A stretch of 64,000 nucleotides of DNA. Origin: Argonema antarcticum A004/B2. Its GTDB lineage: Bacteria; Cyanobacteriota; Cyanobacteriia; Cyanobacteriales; Aerosakkonemataceae. Where the stretch lies: NCBI RefSeq assembly GCF_023333585.1, contig NZ_JAIQZN010000001.1, positions 1-64,000 on the forward strand, in the 5' to 3' direction. Shown here piece by piece: positions 25,801-35,518 of this stretch; positions within the stretch are counted from its first letter, which is position 1, and every line of letters starts with the position of its first letter. A program made the translations under genes and the position numbers. Under the pieces are notes generated by a model. It was not told the origin of the DNA and searched no databases. It was given only the letters and a program-made list of their open reading frames with translations.

Positions 25801-28800
25801 TCGGTAAACTGGCATTAAATATATTGGCGAAGTTTAATGCTAAAAAACTGAAAGCGGGAACATCTACAATAGTTCATCTACTCATTAAGCCTTGGAAGGA
25901 GCATATTAGAGAAACCTTAGAACCATTTTTAGAAGCCTATCAAAGTGGATTGGAAACTGGAGATTTAGAGTTTACTGCTAACTCACTTTTAGATTACTGC
26001 ATCTATTCATATTTAGTTGGTAAAGAACTCACCGACTTAGAGAAAGAGATGGCTGCATACAGTCAGGTTATGAGCCAAATTAAACAAGAAAAAACTTTGA
26101 ACTGGAATAAAATATACCATCAAACTGTTTTGAATTTTATCGGCGAATTGGATAATACGTGCGATCTCATCGGTCAAGCTTATAACGAAGAGGCTATGTT
26201 GCCTCTTCACGAACAGTCCAATGACCTTACAGCTTTGTTCTTTTTACATTTTAACAAACTAATTTTGTGCTTTTTGTTGGAAGAAAACGATCGGGCCTTG
26301 AGAAATGCAGAAATTGCCGAAAAATATACAAGCGGTGTAGCTGGCTCTCCCATTATTTCTTTTTTCTACTTGTACTATTCTTTGGTACGGCTGTCTATCT
26401 ATCCATCTGTCCCAAATTCAGAACAAGAGAAACTGTTGGAAAAGGTAACAAGTAACCAGGAAAAAATGAAGAAATGGGCGCACTATGCGCCGATGAACTT
26501 TCAACATAAGTACGATTTGGTAGAAGCAGAAAAAGCGCGAGTATTAGGTGATTTGGCAGGTGCTATAAATTATTACGATCGGGCCATATCTGGAGCCAAA
26601 GAACAAAAATACATCCAAGAAGAAGCACTAGCCAACGAACTGGCGGGAAAATTTCATCTTTCTCGCGGTCAAGAAAGTATGGGTCGGTTCTATTTGTTAG
26701 AAGCTTACTACGGATATGGACGCTGGGGAGCGAAGGCAAAAATTAAAGATTTAGAATCAAAATATCCGGGTATATTTTCGATAATCACCGAACGCAAAAA
26801 TGCAGAATTTGATGTTAGTAATACCACGCTCAGAACAAGTGGAGGAAGTGGAGGTACATTAGATTTTATAGCGGCGATCGAAGCATCGCAAGCGCTCTCT
26901 AGCGTGATAGTCCTAGATGAATTGCTTTCCCGGTTAATGAAAATCGCGATCGAAAATGCTGGCGCTCAAAAAGGATTTCTAATTTTTAATCAGTCTGGTT
27001 CTCTGGCGATCGAAGTCTCCGGTCAAGTTGAAGGTGGCAATATTATCGTGTTGCGATTGCCCCAAATCGAAATTTCCCAAGCCCTGCCGCTAACACTTAT
27101 CAATTACGTTCAAATAACTCTCAAAAATATTGTTATCAACGATGCTGCCTTGGAAGGAATGTTTGTCAAAGACCCTTACATTGCCGCTAATAAAATTAAA
27201 TCTGTCCTGTGTACTCCTATCATAAATAAAGGGAAAATCATGGGCATACTTTACTTAGAAAATAATTTGGTTGCAGGTGCTTTTACTCCCGGACGTCTAA
27301 AAGTATTGCAACTTATTTCCGCCCAAGCAGCCATCTCTTTGGAAAACGCTCTTCTCTATCGGACGCTGGAAGAAAAAGTAGAAGATCGCACGGCTCAAAT
27401 AAGTCAAACTAACAAATTATTACAGCAGGAAATCATCGATCGCAAACAGATAGAAGTGCAATTGCGGCAGAGCGAAGCACGTTATCTAGGAATTATCGAA
27501 GATCAGACCGAACTGATTATTAGATTTTTACGAGATGGAAAAGTAACTTTTGTTAATGAAGCTTATTGTCGGTTTTTTGGACTGAGGCGAGAAGAAATTA
27601 TCGGCTATCACTACGCACCTGTTGTGTTTGAGGAAGACCGCGAATATGTTGCTGCTTTCGTGAATTCGATTAGCAAAGAAAACCCAGTAGCCTCAGTTGA
27701 AAATCGGGTAATTGTCAAAGGAGAGATACGTTGGGCTCAGTGGATTAACCGGGCGATATTTGACCAGTCCGATCGCCTTCTAGAATACCAAGCAGTAGGA
27801 CGAGATATTACCGATCGCAAAAAAGCCGAAGCCGAACTCGAAACCGCCAAAGAAGCCGCCGAATCAGCCAACCGCGCCAAAAGTACCTTCCTGGCCAACA
27901 TGAGCCACGAACTGAGGACGCCCCTCAACGCCATTCTCGGCTTTTCCCAACTCATGAGTCGGGCCACAAATCTCGTCAAAGAACAGCAAGACAATCTCGG
28001 CATCATTCGTCGCAGCGGCGAACATTTGCTCACCCTGATCAACCAAGTGCTAGACCTCTCCAAAATTGAAGCCGGACGCATGATACTCCATGAAAATAAC
28101 TTCGACCTCTACCTGCTGCTAAATGATGTCGAAAATATGTTTTCTTTGAAAGCCAAAGAAAAAGGCTTGCAGTTAAAATGCGATCGGGCCGCCGATGTGC
28201 CCCAACATATCTGCACTGATGAAGTCAAGTTGCGGCAAGTCCTAATTAACCTAATTGGTAATTCCATTAAATTTACCAGCCAAGGAAGCGTATCCCTCAC
28301 AGTCAAACTGGGCAGAAAAAATTCCCAATCAATCACCTTTCAAGTCATAGACACAGGCGTTGGGATTGCTGCTGATGAACTCCAAAACCTCTTCAAACCC
28401 TTCGTGCAAACAACAGCGGGTCAACAAGTACAAGAAGGAACAGGATTGGGATTGACGATTAGCCGCCAATTCATTCGCTTGATGGGGGGTGAAATCACTG
28501 TCATCAGTCACGGTATAGCCTTCACCCCTGGCACAGCTTCTTTAGAACAGCAGGAAGAAACAACTACTGGTACTATATTTCAGTTCGATATTCAAGCGAA
28601 CCAGGTGGCGGAGAGCGAAATCGAGCAGCGGTCCGATCGTCGTCCCGTCAAAGCCCTTGCCCCCAACCAACCAGAATATCGAATGCTCATTGTCGATGAT
28701 AGCAATGTAAATCGCCAATTATTACACAAACTCCTCAACCCACTTGGCTTTAAACTACAAGAAGCCAACAATGGTAGGGAGGCATTGTCACTCTGGGAGC

Positions 28801-29336
28801 ATTGGCAACCCCACTTAATTTGGATGGATATGCGAATGTCAGTGATGGATGGCGATGAAGCAACAAGGCAGATTCGATCGAGGGAGCAGAGCAGGGCGGG
28901 AAAAAATAGCCTATTTCCCATACCCCATACTGTAATTATTGCCCTCAGTGCTAGTGCCTTTACAGATGAGAAAACGGCTGTTTTGGCAGCGGGTTGCGAT
29001 GATTTTATTCGCAAACCTTTCCGAGAAGAGGAGATTTTTGATGTTATCCACAAACATTTAGGTGTGTCGTTTATTTATGAGGAATCAACTTCTGTCCCTG
29101 ATACAGCATTAATGGAACCGCTAACCTTGAAACCCTCCCATCTGGCGGCTTTGCCTAAAGATATGTTGGGGAGTTTGCGTCAGGCTCTCGTTGAGGGAGA
29201 CTTGGAAGCGATCGCTATATCCATCGAGCAAATTAGCCAGCAAGAAGAAGTTCTAGGGTATGCTTTACTCACGATGATCGACCAGTACGAATTTGAGCAA
29301 TTATTAACCTTAATTCATACGGTGGATAACTTATGA
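22815..29336 (+). CDS. giant hybrid Ser/Thr kinase - AAA ATPase - GAF/PAS - histidine kinase - receiver
   Basis: 2173 residues from ATG 22815 (MLELSGYRIVKEI). Ser/Thr kinase domain about 1-280: K near 34, HKDIKSAN near 125, DFS instead of DFG near 146, SPEQTG. AAA_16-type ATPase about 299-620: Walker A GYSGISKT near 348, Walker B LVLFLDDLQW near 474. A long alpha-helical repeat region follows to about 1340, then GAF (1352-1512), PAS (1555-1668), HisKA with the phospho-acceptor in MSHELRTPLN (H1698), HATPase (about 1795-1925) and a receiver with D2005. The C-terminal 90 residues are helical. No membrane segments, so cytoplasmic. The next gene overlaps by ATGA, and a third signalling gene follows, so the kinase very likely phosphorylates their receivers. 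The ligand is unknown. Confidence 0.93.
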   Translation: MLELSGYRIVKEIYNGVNTVVYRGYCHTSGQTVIVKILKPDYPSIEEIARLKHEYQILQNLDSAGIVKAYSLENYQNGFALILEDFGGISLRHYLTSQKLSLSEFLRIAIDLTEALAYLHKSLIIHKDIKSANIIINPATGTVKIADFSMASRQGVENQNLGTVLELVGTLAYMSPEQTGRMNRSVDYRTDFYSLGITFYEMLAGSLPFTTQDPMELVHCHLAKQPVPLHEQNPEIPEAISSIAMKLLAKTAEERYQSAAGLKFDLEICLQQLQTTGKIDNFPLGKRDRGNQLLIPQKLYGREIEVSLLLEAFDRVCGISPDKNTNTSPFEGLGGVGFSRSELILFSGYSGISKTAIVNEVQKPITRQRGYFIVGKFDQFKRNIPYAALIAAFQELINQILTENATQIAGWKLKILDAIGFNGQVIIDVIPEVELIIGSQPEVPQVGPTESENRFNRVFLQFLKVFCQPEHPLVLFLDDLQWADSASLKLIQLLITDTDSQYLLLIGAYRDNEVSPAHPLMQTLEKIKEKEATVNNITVKPLHFSHVSQLVADTLNESPEASRIESLSKLLFNKTQGNPFFLTQLLKTLSSENLLNYEVIADKWQWDIEHIQTIGITDYNVVELMARNIQKLSDSAQKLLKMAACIGNSFNLDVLAIVNEESVLVTATNLWPAIQAGLLLPLSEAYKIPLVFADSESAFIGLQDVKVNYKFLHDRVQQAAYSLIPESEQKATHLKIGQLLLKNTTPAERKENIFALVNQLNFGTDLLATQPEKDELAQLNLLAGQKAKAATAYEAALRYLTLGIELLAIDSWQTNYDLTLTLHEEGAEAAYLGGDFDLMQKLSDTVRKQAKTLLDKVKVYEVQISACMAQVKILEAINTGLEILKLLDVNFPEQSSESDIQLGMTEVSSHLTEKRISDLINLPEMTEAKKLAAMRILLRVTTASYNAAPGLLPLLIFKQVNLSLEYGNTSESAFAYAFYGILLCGIAEDFDAAYQFGKLALNILAKFNAKKLKAGTSTIVHLLIKPWKEHIRETLEPFLEAYQSGLETGDLEFTANSLLDYCIYSYLVGKELTDLEKEMAAYSQVMSQIKQEKTLNWNKIYHQTVLNFIGELDNTCDLIGQAYNEEAMLPLHEQSNDLTALFFLHFNKLILCFLLEENDRALRNAEIAEKYTSGVAGSPIISFFYLYYSLVRLSIYPSVPNSEQEKLLEKVTSNQEKMKKWAHYAPMNFQHKYDLVEAEKARVLGDLAGAINYYDRAISGAKEQKYIQEEALANELAGKFHLSRGQESMGRFYLLEAYYGYGRWGAKAKIKDLESKYPGIFSIITERKNAEFDVSNTTLRTSGGSGGTLDFIAAIEASQALSSVIVLDELLSRLMKIAIENAGAQKGFLIFNQSGSLAIEVSGQVEGGNIIVLRLPQIEISQALPLTLINYVQITLKNIVINDAALEGMFVKDPYIAANKIKSVLCTPIINKGKIMGILYLENNLVAGAFTPGRLKVLQLISAQAAISLENALLYRTLEEKVEDRTAQISQTNKLLQQEIIDRKQIEVQLRQSEARYLGIIEDQTELIIRFLRDGKVTFVNEAYCRFFGLRREEIIGYHYAPVVFEEDREYVAAFVNSISKENPVASVENRVIVKGEIRWAQWINRAIFDQSDRLLEYQAVGRDITDRKKAEAELETAKEAAESANRAKSTFLANMSHELRTPLNAILGFSQLMSRATNLVKEQQDNLGIIRRSGEHLLTLINQVLDLSKIEAGRMILHENNFDLYLLLNDVENMFSLKAKEKGLQLKCDRAADVPQHICTDEVKLRQVLINLIGNSIKFTSQGSVSLTVKLGRKNSQSITFQVIDTGVGIAADELQNLFKPFVQTTAGQQVQEGTGLGLTISRQFIRLMGGEITVISHGIAFTPGTASLEQQEETTTGTIFQFDIQANQVAESEIEQRSDRRPVKALAPNQPEYRMLIVDDSNVNRQLLHKLLNPLGFKLQEANNGREALSLWEHWQPHLIWMDMRMSVMDGDEATRQIRSREQSRAGKNSLFPIPHTVIIALSASAFTDEKTAVLAAGCDDFIRKPFREEEIFDVIHKHLGVSFIYEESTSVPDTALMEPLTLKPSHLAALPKDMLGSLRQALVEGDLEAIAISIEQISQQEEVLGYALLTMIDQYEFEQLLTLIHTVDNL

Positions 29337-31321
29337 ACCAAAGCCAAACGCTTACCCCTAAAGCTAATATTCTGGTTGTGGATGATAAGCCAGAAAACTT
29401 AAAATTATTGACCCAAATTTTATCCGAACAGGGCTATAAGGTACGAGTTTCCCCTAGTGGAAAACTGGCATTAAAATCTTGCCAATCAAATCCTCCCGAC
29501 CTCATTTTGCTCGATATCAATATGCCAGAGATGGATGGCTACGAAGTTTGCAAACATCTGAAAGCATCTGAGCAAACAGGCGATATTCCAGTCATCTTTA
29601 TTAGTGCTTTAGATGAAACAATTAATAAACTCAATGCCTTTACAGTTGGCGGAGTTGACTATATCACCAAACCCTTCGAGCCTCTAGAAGTTTTAGCTCG
29701 GATCGAGCATCAACTACGCCTCCGCCAACTCCAACTGCAACTGATAGAACAAAATAAACTCCTCGAAAGCCACCTAGAAGCACGCCGACAAGCAGAAGTT
29801 GAACTTCGGCTATTATTAGCAACAACCCAAGCCATCACTCACCGGGATGACGTTCATTCAGCTTTGCACGCTGTCTTGCAGTTAGTCTGTACGAATATCC
29901 AATGGAACTATGGAGAAGCTTGGATTCCCGATGACAATAATAAAGTTTTAGAATGCAGCCAAGGTTGGTACGGTAACGATTTCAGTTTTTTAGAGTTAAG
30001 AGAGCAAAGCTTAACGGTTACTTTTGCTCATAATATTGGATTGCCAGGGAAAATCTGGACTTCTAAGCAACCGGAGTGGGTAGAAAATATTTCACTAAAA
30101 AAAGACCTATTTATTCTACATTCTCAACTTGCTGATACTGGCTTCAAGTCAGCCTTTGGAGTTCCGATTGTCTTTCAGGACAAAGTGTTGGCAATTTTAG
30201 TGTTTTATAAGAAAAAGGTTGCTGCTATCAATTCGCGCATCATTAATTTGGTCAACGCAGTTTCAACACAATTAGGTTCTCTGATCCAGCGCAAGCAAAC
30301 TGAAGAAATCCTGCGAATTACTCAAGAACGCTATCACAGCATTGTGGAAAATGCAGTAGAAGGAATCTATCAAACTACCCCTGGCGGTCGTTACCTAAGT
30401 TCCAATCAAGCACTGGCAAAAATTTATGGTTATGATTCTCCCGAAGACTTGATGACAAATCTTCAAAATATAGAAGATAAGCTTTATGTCAATCGGAATC
30501 GAAGGCGCGAGTTTATCGAAGAAATGGAACTGCATAATGCTGTACTCGAATTTGAGGCTCAAGTTTATCGGAAAGATGGCAAAATCATTTGGATTTCTGA
30601 AAATGCTCGTGCAGTGCGGGACTCTAAAGGGAAATTGCTTTATTACGAAGGAACTGTTTCTGACATTACCGCTCGTAAAATTGCCCAGGAACAAACAGAA
30701 AAGTTATTATTAAATATTCTGCCTCCATCGATTGCGAAACGGTTGCAAGCAAACCAGCAGATTATTGGGGATAGTTTTTCTGATGTAAGTGTTTTATTTG
30801 CAGATTTAGTAGGTTTTACTGATTTTGCATCAAACAAAACTTCTACGGAACTTGTTAAGGTTCTCAATCTAATTTTTAGTGAATTCGATCAATTATCTCA
30901 ACAGCATAACTTAGAGAAAATTAAGACTATTGGGGATGCTTATATGGTGGTGGGAGGAATGCCGACACCTCGTTCCGATCACGCAGATGAGATCGCCCTT
31001 ATGGCACTCGATATGCAGGCGGCTATTGCCCGATTCAACGCCCAAAACGGCGAGAATTTCAGTCTCCGCATCGGGATCAATATCGGTGCGGTGGTCGCTG
31101 GGGTGATTGGTTTGACTAAATTTATCTACGATCTGTGGGGGGATACGGTGAATGTGGCTTCCCGGATGGAGTCAACTGGTATCCCCGGTGAAATTCAGGT
31201 AACACCAGCAGTTTACGATCGCTTAAAGGAGCAATTTATTTTGCAAGAACGCGGAACTATTATAATTAAAGGTAAAGGAGAGATGATGACCTATCTTCTT
31301 ATGGGGAGAAAGTCATTTTAG
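29333..31321 (+). CDS. response regulator with GAF, PAS and class III adenylate cyclase output
   Basis: 662 residues. Receiver 11-125 with phospho-acceptor D61 (LILLDINMP); a linker coiled coil; GAF about 165-325; PAS about 332-450; class III cyclase about 465-655. In the cyclase, metal-binding aspartates are in VLFADLVGFTDF and IGDAYMVVGG. The substrate-choosing positions are Lys in EKIKTIGD and Asp in YDLWGDTVNVASRM, which is the adenine-specific pattern, so cAMP is the expected product. The start overlaps the stop of the hybrid kinase (ATGA), indicating translational coupling. Phosphorylation at D61 probably controls cyclase activity. Confidence 0.93.
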   Translation: MNQSQTLTPKANILVVDDKPENLKLLTQILSEQGYKVRVSPSGKLALKSCQSNPPDLILLDINMPEMDGYEVCKHLKASEQTGDIPVIFISALDETINKLNAFTVGGVDYITKPFEPLEVLARIEHQLRLRQLQLQLIEQNKLLESHLEARRQAEVELRLLLATTQAITHRDDVHSALHAVLQLVCTNIQWNYGEAWIPDDNNKVLECSQGWYGNDFSFLELREQSLTVTFAHNIGLPGKIWTSKQPEWVENISLKKDLFILHSQLADTGFKSAFGVPIVFQDKVLAILVFYKKKVAAINSRIINLVNAVSTQLGSLIQRKQTEEILRITQERYHSIVENAVEGIYQTTPGGRYLSSNQALAKIYGYDSPEDLMTNLQNIEDKLYVNRNRRREFIEEMELHNAVLEFEAQVYRKDGKIIWISENARAVRDSKGKLLYYEGTVSDITARKIAQEQTEKLLLNILPPSIAKRLQANQQIIGDSFSDVSVLFADLVGFTDFASNKTSTELVKVLNLIFSEFDQLSQQHNLEKIKTIGDAYMVVGGMPTPRSDHADEIALMALDMQAAIARFNAQNGENFSLRIGINIGAVVAGVIGLTKFIYDLWGDTVNVASRMESTGIPGEIQVTPAVYDRLKEQFILQERGTIIIKGKGEMMTYLLMGRKSF

Positions 31322-31329
31322 AATCGCTT

Positions 31330-32871
31330 ATGAATTCGAGGCAGCATTTCACATCCAAAACCAAGATTTTAGTTGTCGATGATACACCAGAAAATATCAG
31401 CTTATTAATTCGGATTTTATCCAATCAAGGGTATAAGCTTCGGGTTGCTCTTAATGGTAAAATGGCGCTTGAATCTGTCCGAGCTAACCCTCCCGATCTG
31501 ATTTTGCTGGATATCAAAATGCCGGATATGGATGGTTATGAAGTTTGCCGACAGTTGAAAGCTTCGGAGCAAAGTCGTGATATTCCGGTCATCTTCATCA
31601 GTGCTTCGGATGGAATCTTTAATAAAGTAAAAGCTTTTACTATGGGTGGGGTAGATTACATCACAAAACCCTTTGAGCATATCGAGGTTTTGGTACGAAT
31701 AGAACATCAATTGCGTCTGCGTCGGTATCAGTTACAACTGCAAAGGCAAAATGCACAATTACAACTTTTATTGACTACAACTCAAGCAATTAGTTCTGCC
31801 GCTGATGTGGAAGAAGCATTAGAAGTAATTGTGAGAAATGTTTGTCAAACTCTTGGTTGGGAGTTTGGGGAAGCTTGGATGCCTTCCTCAGATGCAACTG
31901 TGCTGGAATATGTTGGAGGTTGGGATGGCGGCGATATCCGTCTGGATGAATTTCGCCGTCAGAGCGAGACATTTCGCTTTGCTCCTGGTGAGGGGTTACC
32001 AGGACGGATCTGGTTATCCCAAAAATTTGAATGGATTGCTGATGTAACTCAGGAGAAGGAGCGGGTTTTTCTGAGGCTAAAAATTGCAGCCGAGGTTGGA
32101 ATCAAAGGTGCTTTGGGAATTCCAATTGTGTTCGATCGCCAAGTTCTGGCTGTGTTAGTGTTTTTCCAAAACCAGGAAATGATCCCGAATGAGCGATCGC
32201 AACAGCTAGTCAATGCGATCGCAACCCAATTAGGGTCGATGATTCATTGCAAAAAAGCAGAGGCGGCGCTGCAAAAGAGCGAGGAAGTACTCCGACGACT
32301 GGCGACCCTCGATGGTTTGACTCAAATTGCCAATCGTCGCCGATTTGATGAGTATCTTAACGCTGAGTGGAAGCGGCTAAAACGGGAAATTGCACCCCTG
32401 TCTTTAATAATGTTGGATGTCGATTTTTTCAAAAGCTACAACGATACCTACGGTCATCTAGCAGGGGATGATTGTTTGCGACTGGTGGCGGATACTATTA
32501 AAAGTGCGATCCGGCGTCCAGAGGATTTAGTTGCTCGTTATGGTGGCGAAGAATTTGCTGTTATTCTACCTAATACTGATACCTCTGGATCTGTCATTGT
32601 GGCAGAGGCGATCAGACAGGCAATTCACGATTTGGCGATTCCCCACGCTCAGTCTAGGGTGTGCGATCGGGCCTTGGGTTTGAAGATCGATCGCGTTACC
32701 GTCAGTCTGGGAGTTGCCAGTACCGTACCCACAAAAGGATTGTTGCCACAATATTTGATTAATGCGGCTGACCAAGCTCTTTATACAGCCAAAAAGGAAG
32801 GACGCGATCGCGTAGCACTGGGTGGGGAGTGTTTCATACCAAATCCGGTTGCATCGTTAGTACATGAGTGA
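31330..32871 (+). CDS. response regulator with GAF and GGDEF diguanylate cyclase output
   Basis: 513 residues. Receiver 11-125 with D61 (LILLDIKMP) is closely similar to the receiver of the preceding gene; GAF about 150-310; GGDEF about 325-495 with an intact active site GGEEF at 405-409 and an RPED inhibitory I-site at 396-399, five residues upstream. It should make c-di-GMP and be feedback-inhibited by it. It starts 8 bases after the cyclase gene, same operon. The shared receiver sequence suggests duplication of a REC-GAF unit followed by attachment of different output domains. Confidence 0.95.
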   Translation: MNSRQHFTSKTKILVVDDTPENISLLIRILSNQGYKLRVALNGKMALESVRANPPDLILLDIKMPDMDGYEVCRQLKASEQSRDIPVIFISASDGIFNKVKAFTMGGVDYITKPFEHIEVLVRIEHQLRLRRYQLQLQRQNAQLQLLLTTTQAISSAADVEEALEVIVRNVCQTLGWEFGEAWMPSSDATVLEYVGGWDGGDIRLDEFRRQSETFRFAPGEGLPGRIWLSQKFEWIADVTQEKERVFLRLKIAAEVGIKGALGIPIVFDRQVLAVLVFFQNQEMIPNERSQQLVNAIATQLGSMIHCKKAEAALQKSEEVLRRLATLDGLTQIANRRRFDEYLNAEWKRLKREIAPLSLIMLDVDFFKSYNDTYGHLAGDDCLRLVADTIKSAIRRPEDLVARYGGEEFAVILPNTDTSGSVIVAEAIRQAIHDLAIPHAQSRVCDRALGLKIDRVTVSLGVASTVPTKGLLPQYLINAADQALYTAKKEGRDRVALGGECFIPNPVASLVHE

Positions 32872-33162
32872 TGTCGTCAAATTTTCTGTTGTCATCTTTG
32901 GTTAAATTTTTACCACAGATGAAGACAGATGAACACAGATGAACACAGATAAGAATAAGAACAACAATTTTTTAGGTATGTATAGCAACCGCTCTCGTCG
33001 GTTAGGGCAACTCCAACTCTTACTTCTGGTTCATAATCCCTTACGAAGTAAGCTTTTCCCTCTTCCCTCTTCCCTAGCCCCTAGCCCCTAGCCCCTAGCT
33101 ATAGTTGCGCTTTAGCGCTCTTTAAGATAGCGCTAAAGCGCAACTACATACTAAATATTTCA
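32872..33162. repeat. repeat-filled gap after the signalling operon
   Basis: Contains, in order: ACCACAGATGAAGACAGATG repeat (32920-32955), a TATAGCAACCG repeat (32990), CCCCTAG heptamers (33074-33099), and an 18-bp-arm hairpin (33102-33119 with 33129-33146, TAGTTGCG ends). No gene is supported. The last hairpin could terminate transcription. Confidence 0.75.
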
Positions 33163-34560
33163 TTACCCTGCTTCGCCACCCACAACTACATTGCGAAGTC
33201 GCAAAGAAGGCCCACCACAACCTACTGGCAAACCGCTTTGTCCGCCTTTACCGCAACCGCCGGACTCATCCCAATAGAAGTCATCGCCTAGAGCTTCAAT
33301 ATCAGCTAAAGTTGTAAAAACATTCCCGGAAAGTGTCACATCCCGCACTGGTTCGGCAATTTCTCCATTGCGAATCATCCAAGCTTCACCGGCGCTAAAG
33401 GTGAACATCTCCCCATTCGTCATTCCACCCAACCAATTCCGAGCATAAACTCCTTCTTTGATATCCGTAAATAAATCCTTGACTGGCGTATTTCCACGCT
33501 CAATCCAAGTATTCGTCATCCGCACTAGAGGCGGAAAATGGTAGTTGAGACAACGAGCATTTCCAGTCGGTTCTTCACCCAGTTTGCCAGCTGTTTCGCG
33601 AGAATGCAGCCGTCCTACCAAAACACCATCTTTAATTAGCTGAGTAGTGGTAGCTGGCGTTCCTTCATCATCGTAGAAATAACTACCGCGATGACCGAGA
33701 GGTAACGCACCGTCAAAGATTTGCAGTTCTCTTGGCCCGAATCTGCGTCCCAGAGTCATCACTTCCAGCAAGTCCGGGTTTTCATAAGCCATGTCGGCTT
33801 CTGAGAGGTGTCCGAAAGCTTCGTGGACAAATAAGCCGGTGAGAATGGGGTCAATTACTACCGTGTAAGTGTTACCTTTGACGGGAGGCAGTGCGAGGGC
33901 GTCCACAGCGCGTTGACCGGCACTGCGAATTTGGGCATCCAAATTGGTTAAATCTTCGTATGCTTTGCGGGAACCTGTGGTTTCTCGTCCGGTTTGTACG
34001 GTGTCGCCATTCCGTGCGGTGGCGGCAAAGCGCATTTCCATATCCACCCAAGATTGCTCTAGCATAGTGTCTTCGGAGGTGGCCAGAAAGATCCGCTGGG
34101 CGCTGTCGCTGTATAGGACGGAGGTGGTGGTAATTCGTTTATCTACGCGGCGGAGAATTTCGGTGTAGCGATCGCACAATGCTTTTTTGTCAGATAAGGG
34201 TATTTTACGCGGATCGGTGCCTGTCAGAGGCAGTTGTACGATATCGCGAACCGGATCTACAGGAGCTAGAATAGTTTCTTCATCTCCGACTATCCGCGCA
34301 GCTGCGATCGCTTCTTCAACTCGTTCTTTTAGTGTCGAGAGTTGGTTGAAGCTAGCAAAACCCCAACCTCCTTTATAACAAGCTCTAACCTGTCCACCAA
34401 TTGAGATCCCTTGGGAAAGCGTTTCTATCTTGTCTCCTCGCAGGAAAATATCAGTCCCTTCTGCTTCTTCCAGTCGAATCGCCAAATAGTCAACTTGGGA
34501 GCGATAGCGAGCGATTAAGTCACAGAGCAAGTTTTTGGCATCCACAAGTAAGCTTGGCAT
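33163..34560 (-). CDS. tldD: TldD-type metalloprotease
   Basis: 465 residues. The zinc-binding motif HEAFGH is at H246-H251 (HExxxH), with the conserved SEADMAYENPDLL downstream and the glycine-rich C-terminus GGCGKGGQSGLPVGCGGPS. TldD works with TldE as a heterodimer in a chamber that degrades small unfolded peptides; in other bacteria it matures modified peptides and supports gyrase-toxin processing. No tldE is next to it here, so the partner must be elsewhere. The protein is cytoplasmic. Neighbours on both sides are unrelated. Confidence 0.95.
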   Translation of the reverse strand: MPSLLVDAKNLLCDLIARYRSQVDYLAIRLEEAEGTDIFLRGDKIETLSQGISIGGQVRACYKGGWGFASFNQLSTLKERVEEAIAAARIVGDEETILAPVDPVRDIVQLPLTGTDPRKIPLSDKKALCDRYTEILRRVDKRITTTSVLYSDSAQRIFLATSEDTMLEQSWVDMEMRFAATARNGDTVQTGRETTGSRKAYEDLTNLDAQIRSAGQRAVDALALPPVKGNTYTVVIDPILTGLFVHEAFGHLSEADMAYENPDLLEVMTLGRRFGPRELQIFDGALPLGHRGSYFYDDEGTPATTTQLIKDGVLVGRLHSRETAGKLGEEPTGNARCLNYHFPPLVRMTNTWIERGNTPVKDLFTDIKEGVYARNWLGGMTNGEMFTFSAGEAWMIRNGEIAEPVRDVTLSGNVFTTLADIEALGDDFYWDESGGCGKGGQSGLPVGCGGPSLRLRNVVVGGEAG

Positions 34561-34593
34561 AACTGGTGATGATATTGATGAACTGACTTTATT

Positions 34594-35139
34594 TTAGGGG
34601 CTACGGGCTATGTCATAAATCCTGAACTCCTGGATGTTCCAGCGGCTCAAAATGGCTTCCGCTTGACGGATATCTGCTTCAGAACCGTCTACCATCACCA
34701 AGTAATCGCCTTGGTAGATGCGATCGCGATAAACTGTAGCTTGCTCTTCGGGAATCCCCCAACCAATCAACGCGCCGATTAAACTGCCCGCCGTTGCACC
34801 CATCATGCCACCCGTTAAGGTCGTAGCCAGAGCCGTTGCTGCCGCACCCAGCAGCACTACAGGGCCGATCGCAGGCAGTGCAGCAGCTGTTGCCAGTCCC
34901 ACCGCTAGGCCAAGGCTACCGCCAACTGTAGCGCCTGCGATCGCGCCGATAGTTGTTCCTTCCTGTGCTTTGTTGCCCTTGACTTCCCGGATTTCCACAG
35001 TTTGCTTTTCTGGATCTTTAGCTACAGCCGAAATCCGATCCATTGGAAACTCAGCTGCCTCTAGCTCGTTGAAAGCATTGCGGACATCCTCAGAGTTAGA
35101 GAAAATACCAAAAGCTCGCTGATAGGGACTAAGTTCCAT
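34594..35139 (-). CDS. general-stress-like protein with glycine-zipper membrane segment
   Basis: About 181 residues from ATG 35139, preceded by GAGGAAACAATT. N-terminal domain (MELSPYQRAFGIFSNSEDV...) and C-terminal domain (QGDYLVMVDGSEADIRQAEAIL) resemble the two halves of the DUF1269/general-stress YflT-like fold. Between them, residues about 62-125 are a Gly/Ala-rich run with GxxxG spacing (GAIAGATVGGSLGLAVG) able to insert in or pack on membranes. The function is unknown; homologues are stress-induced in other bacteria. An upstream in-frame start at 35211 lacks a ribosome-binding site. Confidence 0.78.
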   Translation of the reverse strand: MELSPYQRAFGIFSNSEDVRNAFNELEAAEFPMDRISAVAKDPEKQTVEIREVKGNKAQEGTTIGAIAGATVGGSLGLAVGLATAAALPAIGPVVLLGAAATALATTLTGGMMGATAGSLIGALIGWGIPEEQATVYRDRIYQGDYLVMVDGSEADIRQAEAILSRWNIQEFRIYDIARSP

Positions 35140-35211
35140 AATTGTTTCCTCTAGTGACAAGGCATCTTTTTCTCTTCTAGATTGGCAATTTCTCAAACCT
35201 ATGTGCATCAA

Positions 35212-35509
35212 TCGCTGGATGTTACTTAAGCGCTGGAAAGGGTTTTATATCTCTACCAAAAGGAAGATAGAAATTTTGTCTTGACCGCTAATCTATAGCA
35301 ACCGCTCTCGTCGATTAGGACAGTAGGGGCGAAGCATTCGGGCATATAATTTATTGGTTAAAACCTTATATTTACTACCCGAATGCTAATGCCTCCGGCA
35401 CGCACTCGCGTTCGCCCCTAGCCCCTAGCCCCTAGCCCCTAGCCCCTAGCCCCCTCCCCAGATTTATAGCAACCGACTCATCGGTTGCTATAAAATATAA
35501 AATCTAAAA
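35212..35509. repeat. repeat-filled gap
   Basis: Holds a TATAGCAACCG repeat (35294), a GTAGGGGCGAAGCATTCGGG / CCCGAATGC hairpin (35322-35385), five CCCCTAG heptamers (35415-35452) and a perfect 13-bp-arm hairpin TTATAGCAACCGA / TCGGTTGCTATAA (35464-35493). No gene. Confidence 0.8.
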
Positions 35510-35518
35510 TTGAAGGAA

